Notes under the pieces: model-generated | What the model saw: only the letters and a program-made list of their open reading frames with translations | The model's database searches: none | What the model was told of the DNA's origin: nothing | Shown: positions 34,491 through 46,325 of the stretch, in pieces | Numbering within the stretch: the stretch's first letter is position 1 | How the letters are laid out: every line of letters begins with the position of its first letter | Translations under genes and position numbers: made by a program | Assembly (NCBI GenBank): GCA_951799445.1 | Contig: OX637290.1 | Span: 32,916,987 to 32,980,986 of the forward strand | Direction: 5' to 3' | Length of the DNA: 64,000 nucleotides | Origin: Pseudisothecium myosuroides | Lineage: Eukaryota > Streptophyta > Bryopsida > Hypnales > Lembophyllaceae

Positions 34491-35088
34491 TCTGGATTTT
34501 CAGAACTAAACGGGACGATGCCCTGCGGGGCCCCAACCACCCTTTTTTTTATTTTTTGATCTTTTAAAGTCTGAAATTTTGGAATCCAGTTGGGGAGAGG
34601 AAAAAACTCAACTTGGAACTTCAAAAACACAAGAGAAAGGGGGGGGAGAAATAGAAGCTGCCACTCCACGCGTCACCTGCACAAAAACATCCGATCCTAC
34701 CTACATCACTACTCACACCTACACACAATGGAAGGAAATTAGGGAGAAGGATGTGTTATAGGAGTGGAAAGGAGAGAGATGATGAATAGTGCCTAGCTAG
34801 GAGATTAGGTAGGAAATCTAGAAGAACTCCTTGCAACCGTTGGGAGGAGGATTAGGATGACACAAAACAAGGTTGCGTAAGAGGGTAGGAAGAACATTTA
34901 AACCTTTCTCGTAGTTTGAAACCATAGTGTAAGATTCATAAAAGCTTAGGTGGAATAGTGCTAGTGTAGAAGAGAGGGGAAGAAAGAAAGGAGGAAGGGA
35001 AAGAGGGAGTTTAGACCATCAAAAATTGTAATATTTTCTCAATAAGGGGTGAACTCAAAAAAAATTCAAAACAAAGCCAAAGACTACT

Positions 35089-35151
35089 ATGGAGCGTGAG
35101 GATGTACACGTGGACGTGGACGAAGTTATTTCCGACACCGGTAGTGAAGAG
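35089..35151 (+). CDS. Mini-exon of element H (21 codons) with GTGAGT donor
   Basis: MEREDVHVDVDEVISDTGS plus two Glu, directly followed by GTGAGT (35152-35157). The matching exon in G differs at a few residues only. Downstream exon unknown. Confidence 0.5.
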
Positions 35152-35589
35152 GTGAGTTTTTGATTTAATTTTTGATGTTTCTCCCTAATTAGCATTTATT
35201 TTCCTAATCAGCCCTTAGAGCGTGATTAGCACCCGAGATTAGTGAAAATTAGAAGTTTAGATTCAAAAAGTTATAGATTAGTAATAGAGGTTTCCAAAAA
35301 CATCTTATAATTAAGATTTGACCGTAAACTGACCATGTTAGGCTAAGTTAAGCGGTAGGGGGTAGAACGGAGGAATTTTAGTTAAATTTGATCCACAAGG
35401 AACAATGGACGGAAATTAGGATTAGATTAGAAGGAGGATTTAGGATTAAAATTAAAAATCAAATAACGGTTTAAAAACCTAGAGTTAAATTAAGATTTGA
35501 ATTAGGGAAGTTAAAATTCAAAAGTCGAAATTTGGAGTTAACTTTGGGAGGTAAAAAGTAGAGTAGGAAATAGAAGTCAAAAGTAGAAT

Positions 35590-37680
35590 TGTCGCAGCAC
35601 AGAGTAAGCAAATTCCCTGTTATACTCCCAAAATCCACTTTAAAGCATAACAAAATGACTCTAAAGATCGAACCCACGAGATTCTGTGAAGTGTCTAGCT
35701 CTATTCCCAACTTAAGCTCAGTTAGTATCCAATTTCTCCTTTCCGGTCCTAGATCTAAAACCGGAAACAACAACACACCGAAAACAACGACCAGACCTCT
35801 CTCTATTTCTTCCGGTCTGTCAAGCTATTCGGTCCCGTAAAACTTCCACAACCCAGGATCCTAACACTTCTGATCCTGGAACTCCTCTGGACCGATCCGA
35901 TCCGGTCCTCACACACTTACTCTCACTCCACTCCGGTTTAGTTTTGCCTCTGTTTCACTATCAGAGGGTTCGCCGCTTGCTTTTGAGAGTGGCAGGCCCG
36001 CCACTCCTTCCGTGACTTATAGTGGCTGAAGACCCACTTTTCTAATCCACTACTTCCTACACTAGCGCGGATCCGGTTTGATCTCTCACAGCCCCCCGGA
36101 CAGCGATCCGGTTTGCAGGTCACACAAAGACCCCCCGTACGATCCTCTCATACTACAACGACCTTGATGCCAAGTTCCCTCCGTGCGGAGTTAGGTGGTT
36201 ACAAGCGAACTCGTTTGTTCCAACATCAACTAAAGTCCTTCCGTTTACCAACTAGGGCAGCGAGACCTCACGGGAGATCGGGCACTCAACCGGATTTCCT
36301 ATCCAGGAGTTCTAGCGCGTTTAAGAAATCCTTCCCTATCCGCGTAGCCTAACAACGGTTTTCTCGCCCGGAATCGTGAACTGTAGAGGTGCTGAGGAAC
36401 TGAAATCCGCTCCCAACACTTAGAAAACCCACTCACATGCACATAAGAGCAAAACAAACACACCAAGGGGAGAATTCTCTCTAGAATTTGCATACATTTT
36501 CCTAACTCCTCACCAAAACAGCCCTGCCACGCGCGGGAGAGACGTACAACAAGAAATCAATAGAAAATGCATGAAAACTCAAGGGAAAAGACTCGCAGTC
36601 TCCTTCGCAGAGACTGACTATATACATTTTAAAACTCAAAAAGTCAACATAAAGCGGCCCGGAAAGTCCGCGCGGAACTTTCGGTCCCCGCCGAGCCGGC
36701 CAGACCGGAAAACATCCGATCCAGACCAGGCACATCCGGATCAAATCCGGTCCGGTCCTAACTAACAAATATTTACAACTAAAATCCTAACTACCCTACC
36801 ATAACCGGATCTACTCCTTGATCGGTTCCTTCGTCCATGACTTCGTCTTTGCCTTGGTGCACGCTCTGTTCTTGATCCTCACCCTGATCTGGGGTCAGAT
36901 CCATACTTTGATCTTTCCCCCGGTTCAGTGTGGGACTTCTGGGCGGTTCCGTTCCAAGCTGCTCGAAAACGTCCGTCAGGTTCCGGTTCCGCTCCCCTGT
37001 TTCTCGTTCTGAGAGATCCGGTGACGAATCCAGGTTGATGGTGTGCGCGAGTTTCCTCCCACTCTTCTTGGACTGGGGAGTCCGATTCTTTCCTTCCGTT
37101 GGAATGCCCACGTTCGGAAAAGATCCGGGCATTGAAAGGTCGGACAGATGGAACGACCGTGACAACGTCACTCCGTTCAACTTCCTGCTACTCTCCTCCA
37201 TCCGGTTTGCAGCCTCTCGCGCGTCCATCATCACTAACTCCACTTTTTCGGAGTAGTCTGTCAAAATCCGGACCAACCTGGTCCCGGATATTTTATTCTC
37301 CTTGAGGACTCCCTCGTCAAACAACTTTGACTTGGTGATGGCCTCTCCGGTTGCTCCGAATGTGGCCTTCACGTCCTCCGCTACTTTCCGGGTAGCCTCT
37401 GCCATCTCCCGGGTGGTAGCCATGTCCTCCTTGAGGAGCAACATTTCCGTCTTCAACAACTCGTTCTCCTCCTGGAGTCGTCGGATCTCCGCCTCTTGCT
37501 TCCGGATCTCATCCGGGCTGGAGATAAAATCTGCAACCACTCCCGCCAGGTTGCTGTTTACTGGTGCTCCCACTAGCTCGCTGATCTGATTCAGAATCAG
37601 CTTCTTCACCGTCCAGTCTGCTCGCACATCATTCAGGATGTTGACCAGCTGGTTGAACGGATCCGTCGGATCCGATCCGG
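35590..37680 (-). mobile_element. Truncated family D element (D')
   Basis: The 3' end (TGTCGCAGCAC at 35590) is intact. The 5' end stops at 37680 in the middle of the ORF, at the point matching about 24570 in D1, where G sequence resumes. A deletion taking the 5' part of D', the 3' part of H and the insertion joint is the simplest explanation. Confidence 0.8.
36791..37680 (-). pseudogene. C-terminal half of the D-family coiled-coil protein
   Basis: Open from the deletion joint to the natural stop at 36791. It corresponds to the part of the D1 protein after the in-frame TAG, with very similar sequence (MRADWTVKKLILNQISELVG, then coiled coil, then DQGEDQ-type acidic repeats). The N-terminal domain is missing, so it is a remnant. 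Confidence 0.75.
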
Positions 37681-39294
37681 AATGACTTTCGGATTAAGAC
37701 AAGACCCCAAAAGACTCCTAAACTCACAAGTTAGCTCACAAAGGTACAACAAGAGAGAAACAAGGACTCTTAACTCATAACAAGGATATAACAAACGCAC
37801 GAGAAGTACACAAGGCAAGATAGAAGGACCCCCAAGGACCTTCAAAGCTTGAAATCTAGCAACAATAGAGCAAAAAGTGCTCCAAAAACACCGTAGAGGT
37901 TTTTGGCTTCAAACGCCAAAATATCCAAAGCAAATTGGACCCACGGACCCAAACAAAAGTGAGGGGGTGTTTTAGAGAGAGAAATGGGGCCCTTATATAG
38001 GTTTTCCAAGGGCTCACCCCTCTCTCTAAAGCTCTAAAGTAACCTTATCAACGGGGATTTTCATCCTCATCCTCAAAGATTTTCATCCTACATCCTAAAT
38101 TTCTACTTCTACCATCTATGCTGGACCAACATCCTAACTTTTGGAGATTAGCTCCAATCGCCAAACGGATTGTGCCGTTGGATCCAGATCGCCGTGTTTA
38201 GTCCGAGACTTCCTTCTCCCCCGTACCGAGGCCAAAAACCCATCGTAGGCTAATTTAGTTTAAAAACCAAATCGTGGTAAAATCCTAGATCTTGGGGGTC
38301 TCCTATTTTGAGAAATGTGAATAGCCTAGGGTCTCCGGTAGGTGCGAGAGAGTCGGGAAGGACTTTTGGTTGACTTCGTTTTGCCATCGTATGGTCCCGG
38401 GATGCCGGTCAACGCGACGGGGACCCCGCCACGTGGTTAATTCCCGAGGAATCTCGCCGGTTTGGGTACTTGCCGCTATCGGAATGTCGTGAAACTTCAC
38501 GGAGCGCATTATTAACATAAAACAAGCTAGTCTAATTTTTAGTGAGATTTTATTGTAACCTGGGTAATTTCCATGAAATTCCCGTTGGAGGTTAGGAGGG
38601 TTGACCACCCGGAAAAGGTTCTTCTACAAGTCGGAAGATGCCGGGATTTTTCACGTGACCTCTCAGGGAGTCGCATGAAAGACGTGCGGATGTGTTTCCG
38701 TACCTGGCACGATTGGTCAATGGAGATTTAAAACTGGCCATCTCCTCGAATTAGCGACGGTGCGGGAATCTTCTGCAGGTGGAGGAATCTTGGCGAACCG
38801 ATTTCGCCGTTGGACTCTTGGCATGGGATTCACCCTAGAACACCATCCTTGGGCTGTAGATTCCTCCACGGGCCCAGTCTTGCGTGAGTGGCTCCTGTAT
38901 GCTAACAATCGAGATTTCGAGAATTCGTCGATCTAATGGAAAATTCTAAATCTAACTCTAGGACCCGACCTAGTGGCCTCGTTGTGGATCCCTCGGACCG
39001 ACCTAGCCATGAATCGCCACATTCATGGTGGGATTTAGCTTTTTTGGGGCTGTGTGACTCGAATCCTCTAAATCTAACCTTTTCGTTATTTCTATACTAT
39101 TTTTAGGCAAAGTTTGGGGGATTCTAAGTAAAAACACAAATCTAGACCAAATACTATAATGGGTATGACACAACCCTATTTCGGTTCTACACTCTTTTTA
39201 TGGGTTTTTCTATACTTTTATCAACTTTAAATTGCAAATTTTCAAAAAAATAATTCTACGAGTCCCAAGTGACAAATTGGGAGCTCACACAATC

Positions 39295-39860
39295 ATGAAA
39301 ACTTCTTGAAAAAATCTTGTATTAGATTTCATTTTGAATGCAATTTTCACAATTTCCATAAGTAATTGTTTGTCAAGGACTCAAGGTTAAGTTTCCTTCC
39401 TAGAAAAATCTCACCATTAGGATTATTGTATTTCAATTCCATCTTGAGGCTATTAACAATTTAATTTTTTAATTCAATCTTGGACCTACTTCTATTTAAC
39501 AATTTCTTAAAGAATGAAAATCAAGTTTTTTTTTTTGGAATTTTTTCCTAGACTTTCAACTCAATTCTTCAACATAATTTTTTTTTAATCCAAAGTCTAT
39601 AGTACAAAAATTTCCACCAATGGCAGTCAAAGTTAGCTGAAATTCTAGGCCAAAGTATACAATAACTTTTTTTCCAACTTTAAATGATAATATCTTCCAA
39701 TCCGTATGGTCAAATATCATGAAATTTTCACCACATGATCTTAGATGAGTGAAGTACAAGATCTAATGGTTAGATTCTTAAAAAAATATTTTTTTCGTTT
39801 TTTTTTATGAACGCAGCAGAAGCGGCAGTTTTAAATCGCAGGACAAGAGGTCGCCCTACC
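39295..39860 (-). repeat. Dispersed repeat J (copy J3)
   Basis: Reverse orientation. Shares TAGATCTTGTACTTCA, GGATTGGAAGATATTATC and TTCCATCTTGAGGCTATTAA with the other J copies. No gene. Confidence 0.55.
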
Positions 39861-42040
39861 TACGGTCTCCTTCAACTTGTAGTCACCCTAAACCCATAGT
39901 CGCCCATCTTCATCAAACCCGCATGCGCCCCAAATTTTGCCATGCGGGTGCCACATGGCATCCACGTGGTGTAGGTAAAAGGGGGGGTAACTTTTTGGAA
40001 AATCAAAGATAAAGTTGACTCTACTGGACGTCGCGGGGCCTCTACTAGATGTCGTGTGACGTCTAGTTGTCGCGATGTCGCGATGTCGGGGAATACAACC
40101 CTGGTCGCCCATTTAGTAAATTAAAAACTATCTAACCTTGAAAATCCTAAATTAGGCCCAACAGGGTCCACCCTAGTGATAAGGCATCTTCAATGTAAGC
40201 CCATCACTAACGTAGATGTTTTGGCCATTTTGTCATCCATGGTGGAGCCAATATTTGGTGACAAATCAACAAGAATATAAAAAATTTATGAGATTTTGGA
40301 TCAGCTTTGAGCTAGCCAATTTTGTTTGTGTTGAGGCCAAGAATTTGCCAAATCTATCATTTTACAGTAAATTATGTAATCTAAATGGATAAATATAGGA
40401 AAAAATGGTAGAAATAGGCAGCTATACGTGCAATATGTAAAAATTAAAATAAATTACGTTGTCCATCACCAATATTTAGCAGGTAAGGTTGCAACCCCTC
40501 TTCAACCATGGTTGCAATATCATTTCTTAATATTCAATATAAGCTAGCAAGGGAAGCTCTGAAATAATCTTGGGACTAGAATCTAATTGTTTCATGATTC
40601 TAGATTCAACAAAGTTCAGAGGAGAGGAGCATTGCAACTCACTATTGCAATGGAACAATGATGAGAAGGCTTCATTAGTGTTGTCACACCAACAAATCTT
40701 GTAAGGTAGGAGCCCCTACTTGCATCACAATTCAAACGCCACTCCATTTGCTCCACTATATATGAAGAGTGTACATTCTAATCTTTCAAATGTCCTCCTG
40801 TGATACATAGTGGCCATGAAGTTGCGCAAATAATCACATGGTGCAAATAAGGTCTTTTACCTTACATACCAACATTACCATCACAAGCTCCCTAAACAGA
40901 GTTTGAGTGCGAGTCCTAAAGAAGAATGTAGGAAGATCACTAAGCTTATGGTTGGAGTGAGTCACAATTTTAGTTCCAAACCTAAGTCCCGCCCCAAGTG
41001 TATTGTCATGATCTTTTGATGTCGGGCTCTATTGACGACGCCCTTCCATTCATGCATCACTGGCATTGCCTACAAGAACTTGGAGAGTGCTAGCATATAC
41101 GCATAGAATCTATCAACATGTGAGCCTAGGAGGTTACATTATAGACATCTTTTATGTTACAAGTTTCTATAAAATCGATACCATTAGAGGAAATTTGGGG
41201 GCAATAAGAGATTGTGAGTTCTTAAGCCTTGGGAACGCCCTGGGAGCAGTAATCTAACGTGGCCAAGACTGTACCACGTCAAAAAATAATAATAAAATTA
41301 ATTTTTTAATATTTTTTAATATTTTTTAGAAAAAATTTAAATTAAATTTTAAATTTTAAGTATTTTTTTAATATCTTAATTATTTTTATATTTAGACTAT
41401 TCCCAGCAACGGGAACAACCTTGAAACGGCCCTTTGGAGGCCTTAAATTTCTTCTAATGCTATGTTATTGAGTCTTCTAGTATTACAATGCACCTATGTT
41501 ATTGATTCTTCCTATATTACAGTTATCGTGTATGTGTATTGTAGGTATGTAGGTTATAAACACCTTCAAGTGGTTGTAGGTACATACCTACAATTAGGTT
41601 CAAGACTTGTAGTCTAACGCACTAACCTTATTGGAACGAATTCCTCTTAAAACGCCACAACAACTCCCATCCATACTTTAAGATTGGCTGTATGTTTGTT
41701 TGTTTGTTACATTGAGATCTCTTGGACCGTGTGTCCCTCGGTTGTATGCTTGAAATTGTCAAAAAGCCCTTGGCGAGGAAAGGTGCCCAAGCTTTGTTTT
41801 GTAGTGTTTGCACTTACAGTGGGAAAGTTATCGAATTTCAAAGTTTTTATTCCATCAAAAAATTAGAAAAATACTTTTACTTTTATTTTTTGGACTATGG
41901 CAATGGCATTCTAGTCCATTTGAAGATATTATTGTCTCCCATGCTTCAACACTCGACCAACTATCAAGAATTGATGACTACCGAGTATTTCTGAAGACAT
42001 GGTTGTCTCGGACGTTCGTTTTTTCGGAAATCGCGTCTAA
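39861..42040. other. Non-coding region
   Basis: The first 250 bp hold GGGCGACC-type and CGCGATGTCG repeats in reverse. The rest is AT-rich, with an A/T-only block near 41280-41390. I recognise no gene. Confidence 0.4.
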
Positions 42041-42162
42041 AAACCGGACGTCCAGACGACCGAACGACCGGTTACAATGGACGCTTTGGACGTGCGCGGA
42101 CGGTGTCCAGTCGCCGTCCGGGGGTTGGGCGGTCGGGCAGACGGGCGGACGGGCGGACGGGT
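42041..42162. repeat. GGACGG cluster 1 (3' side of the hAT gene)
   Basis: GC-rich block ending in GACGGGCGGACGGGCGGACGG. It lies 280 bp beyond the hAT TAA and mirrors the cluster beyond its start, so the pair may mark subterminal repeats of the hAT transposon. Confidence 0.7.
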
Positions 42163-44993
42163 GATTTTAGTATTTTATGGTTGAGTACTTTGAGTTATAT
42201 TCGTATAAATACATTTTTATTTTGTTGCAAGTAGTAGGTTACTTTTTGATGTTTTTGAGGTATGTTGCTTTCAAAAATATGTTGTTGAATACTTGAAAAT
42301 AAAAAATCAAAGAATACACAAGGAACATTTTTTGAATTTCACTTTCAATGGAATGTAATAAACTTAAAGATTTCAATACATTTTCAAACATAAACATGCA
42401 AACTAGTTCTGAACTTCTAGAGTTCTAGTCTACTACTCTACTTACTCTACTACTCTACTAGGGATCAATGCTTGCACACAATAGTTGAAGTCTTGTCTCT
42501 TCAACTTTTTGCCTTTAAACACCTTCTTTACAAACTACCCTTCGTTTGAGCCTTTTCTACGATTGGATTTCCCCGGGGAGTAATCAATGTCTCCTTTCAC
42601 CTCTGCCCCGCTACTATATTCATTTGATTGAAGTCCGTCGTCTTCACTGTCAAATGTGTCATCTTTGTCGTCTGAAGCAGATAATTGACTTCTACCCCAA
42701 TTTTTAAGCACTTTCTTAGATGTAGAAGCTTTCTTTGACTTGCCCATCTTCTTCTCTTTTCTCACTTGCATTAAAGTTTTTCCTATGCGTTGTCAAAGAC
42801 AATCAACCGCTTCTAGTTTTGTGAGAGGAAGTACCGCATTTCGCTCACGTCTATCAAGAGGAGGTTTTCCTACGTTTGCTTTCTTCTTCGGAGATATAAC
42901 CAACGGCTCCATCACTCGTCTTCTCTTGGCTTCAATAGATTCCTCCAACATTATTTTTCCTGTTTGTTGCCCCTCGGTGCTGCATCTATGTACTTCATTC
43001 AAAGATTTCAATTTCACGTTTGATGGCTTCATAGATGATTGAAGTGGGAAACCTCTTTTCTTGAACACGGCATCCAATGTCACATTATCTTCATGAGTAC
43101 AGCTTGAAAATATGTTGGAAGTCCGCATTTCAGATTCAAAACTTCTTGAACCTAACACAGTGGTACTTTTTGTACTGAATAGTACTTGTGGAGGTACTGG
43201 ATGATTCCTACATGGCGATTTTAGGATGCTTGACATGCTTTTTTTCATGCCTTCACTAGTGTGTAGCATGTTCGGGCTTCCGCTTTCTATCAACTGTGAA
43301 ACTACATCGTTCACCGGTAGTTGCGTGGTAGGATCCACGGTACTTTGTTCCTCAGTACAATTGCTCCTCAATCTTCCTCCAGACTCCAATATTGTATTGT
43401 CCACATTCATTTGGTCTTCATCTTTTCGTTCATCATTTTCTTCTAAATGGGCCACTGCCGCCAATGGTGACTTTTCCGTATTAAGCACCATCCCTCTTTC
43501 AGACGTACCAGCTACAACCGTAATCCCAATTTCAGTTGCTAGTGTAACATTGGTGTCCTCCTTGTTTGCCAAAAGCGATTCGGTGCTTAGAAGGCGGCTT
43601 CCATCTAGAAATTTTGCTATGGAAGGTATCTCTTCATCACTCTCACGGTGACCATCCTCTATAGGGAAATCATACTCGTTTCCATTATTGTTGATCACAT
43701 TATCATTGTGCATATTTCATCTGCCACCATCGGAATTGTGCATGTGTCCACTCATATCGTGGCGTACGCCATCTAGAAGGTCCACATCACTTCTTCCTTG
43801 TTCATCTTCCGATTGCTCCATGTCTTCATGTTCTTCGTCATAGACGTGATTGACAATATTTTCTTCCAGAAAATCATCATCATCATCACTGCTGTTGTCG
43901 TCACCAATAGGCCCCTCGGATTCTTCCAACTCCGCATTCTTATGGTACCACTCCTTCTCATCTCTCTCCTTTGATGCGGACAAGACTCTTGATTTTGTGT
44001 ACACATACACCAAATCCATGGCTCTCTTTGTTTTTAACTTGTTACGAGATTTGTTGTGAACAAAAGAATAACTACTCCAATTGCGTTCACATGCAGATGA
44101 AGATATAGGTTGCCCCAATATTCTCCTCGCAATTGGAGCAATGAGTTTCCCGCATACTCCTTCAAAATCCCACCAAGCGTGCGCTGATAATTTGGACTCA
44201 CTTGGATCTAATATGTTGTGAAAAGGAGGCTCTCGATGTCGAAAAGCCATGAACTCCTTAACAACGTCACCGTACTCTCCAGGTTTACATATTTGCCTGA
44301 ATACGTTCTTGCATGCGTCAATTGCATGATCATCATCGGCTAACTTTGTGCCGTAGAGAAGGTATGGGTTTAAAAGAGCTCCAGCATACATGAGATCATT
44401 CTCCACTAATTCCCATTGATTCTGGAATGCCTGCTGCAGTGGTTTCACTTCTTCCTTGGTCAAGCGAAAAGGTGGATTATCTATATCCAACACATGTTTC
44501 CGCATTTTCCGCATAATATGTAGAACCTTGCCCGTGCATGGTGTGGAAGTGCGTATCATCCGGAAAGTCCCAATTAACAATTTAGTGGAGGTACAAGTAG
44601 CAGAACTTTTTCAATTTGTGCATTTAAATACAAAGTTAGGACTTAGATATTAGAAATAGAAATTAGTTTCTACGTAGGAAAGATAAAACTCTAAATAGGT
44701 TACGCAGTCTTCCGGAAACCGTAGCCGGAAAGCCGGAAAGATCCGAAAAGTTCCGGATCGTAGGGACCTACCGCCTAGGTTCCGACTAGGGAACTTACGG
44801 GAACGTTTTTTGGCGGCGGGAACTTAGGGTTCCGACAGGTACTTAAACCCCACCGCTAGCCTCATTCAGTCTCTTTTCACCTGTGCTCTTCCACGGTGCG
44901 TTAGAAGAGAGAAAGAGTGGTGAGTTAGGGCGTGTTAGGGAGAGAAAGGGAGGAAGGTGCCGATTGCACCGGACTGTCCTAGCAGTCGGTGAG

Positions 44994-45461
44994 ATGGTGG
45001 AAGCGAGTCGATCCCGGAGGTCGCTAGTGAAGCAGTTTACGGCCTCGACTCCGGTAAAAGACGTTGTCCTAGGCATTTCAGTTGGAAGAACTGCGTCGGT
45101 GGCGAATCTCTTCCCCGACAGACCGGTTTCTTCTACGTTCCGGGAACCAGCTTTACCCGGAACGATGGTGAACCCAGCTCGGACGGATCCGGTGAGTTTC
45201 ACTCACATGCTCCAGCCCCTTCTCCAGACACCGCCACCGTCCCAGCTCATCAATCTTACTGTTCCGAAACCAAGGGGGCGACGGCTACTGAGCGAGACGG
45301 ACCTAGAATCGGAAGAGGAGGAGGAGACGACTCAATCGGAGGAAGAAGAGTTGCAGCCTCCCCGGACCAGGTCGAAGACGAAGAACACCCCACCCCGAAA
45401 GACAGGTGGATTGCCATCTCAGGGTGGCACTTCTGTAAAGAAGGCTAAGAGAAATAGGTGA
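44994..45461 (+). CDS. Deleted C-family protein, 155 aa, frame kept
   Basis: Starts MVEASRSRRS and jumps to LVKQFTASTPVKDVV, so residues for the N-terminal domain and the coiled coil (478 codons in C2) are missing. The deletion endpoints in C2 are direct repeats GGAGGTCG(G/C)TAGTGA at 5892 and 7326. Because 1434 is a multiple of three the tail remains in frame, with the acidic tract and basic end. Expression and function unknown. Confidence 0.7.
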   Translation: MVEASRSRRSLVKQFTASTPVKDVVLGISVGRTASVANLFPDRPVSSTFREPALPGTMVNPARTDPVSFTHMLQPLLQTPPPSQLINLTVPKPRGRRLLSETDLESEEEEETTQSEEEELQPPRTRSKTKNTPPRKTGGLPSQGGTSVKKAKRNR

Positions 45462-46304
45462 CTATCTAGGGTAGCCGTAATAATAGTTAGGATTCTTATC
45501 AGGATGGTAGTTCCGGAACCGGATTTTCCGGATGTGGGTCCAGTAGTTCCGGACTTTTAGGAGTTAAACGGTTTCCCAGTTTTCCCGGAACAGTCTTCAG
45601 GGCCGTTGCCTTTTTGCTTTTTGTATGGCCGTTGGCCGGTTTTTCTGGTGGCCGTCTGGGCTGCCTTTTTGTGGGTTTTTAAGGGCAGGCCGGTTTGTTG
45701 GCCTGTCATTCCTTTTCCTTGTTCATTTAATCTGAAGCATTCAGGAAAGCACTTGTTGGATTATTCTCTTGCGTATCGCGTCTATAGTCACTTGTGTAGA
45801 TGTATAAGTGAGAGTGTGCAAGGGGAGGAGTCCGGATTCGTGGACTGCCGGATTAGGCTGAGTGTGTTTTGCGGATGAGTTTTTTAGACTTGCGCAGTGA
45901 GAAAGTGGCGCCTTTAAATCGCTGGTACGGTGATCCGGTGGAGACCAAGGAGTGGTCCGGAAGCTAGTCCGGAATTCGCAGGGATGGTTCCGTGCAGAGA
46001 TAGGCAACCGCCAGAGGAACATTTCCACCCATCCGGAAGGCTAGTCAACCTCATGAGCGGTCGAGAGCTAGGAAGTCATTCCCTTAGTTCCGGAAGTCCG
46101 GTATCCGTCGTTGTAGTAAGGAGGACCTAACGCTACCCTGTGTGACCAACTTTACGGATAGGCCATCCGGGATGTTGTGAGGATGCCACCCTGTTTACTC
46201 AACTAGATTTATTCTTGGGTTGTGTTTTGTTTTATGTTAATAGGGTTTATGTCAGATACGGAGTGGTGCAGTTTCCTACCCCTGGGAAAGAGCAAGTGAG
46301 GAAC

Positions 46305-46325
46305 CCTCTGAGGGTAAAACAGAGG
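46305..46325 (+). other. Leader hairpin of C3
   Basis: CCTCTG ... CAGAGG with loop AGGGTAAAA. The conserved 12-mer GTCGTTGTAGTA is at 46107-46118. Confidence 0.55.

Larger units (their letters stand above)
32002..35589 (+). mobile_element. LTR-like element H (5' part), inserted in G
   Basis: Starts TGTGAGCTTCTAATTTGTCAC, the same start as G in reverse. Contains a TATA box at 33290-33300, leader, minisatellite (34270-34490), mini-exon, donor and the start of the degenerate repeats. At 35590 it is entered by the truncated D element. Its own 3' end is missing, apparently lost with the missing part of D. Confidence 0.75.
28790..39289 (-). mobile_element. LTR-like element G, split by H and a truncated D
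   Basis: On the minus strand G starts at 39289 (TGTGAGCTCCC), runs to 37681, is interrupted by 32002-37680, and resumes from about 31997 to 28790 (...CGCTCACA). Joined, the parts make about 4.8 kb, the size of F. The break maps to one point of the H sequence (about 33605), which supports a single insertion. The outermost flanks (GGTGA and CAATC) do not match, so its own target duplication is not seen. Confidence 0.65.

Noticed and set aside
28785..39294. A target duplication for element G
   Set aside because: The flanks GGTGA and CAATC differ, and shifting the ends by a few bases does not produce a match.
42535..42771. Separate small Lys/Ser/Asp-rich gene downstream of the hAT gene
   Set aside because: It is in the same frame as the hAT tail, separated only by a TGA, so it is the end of the same gene.
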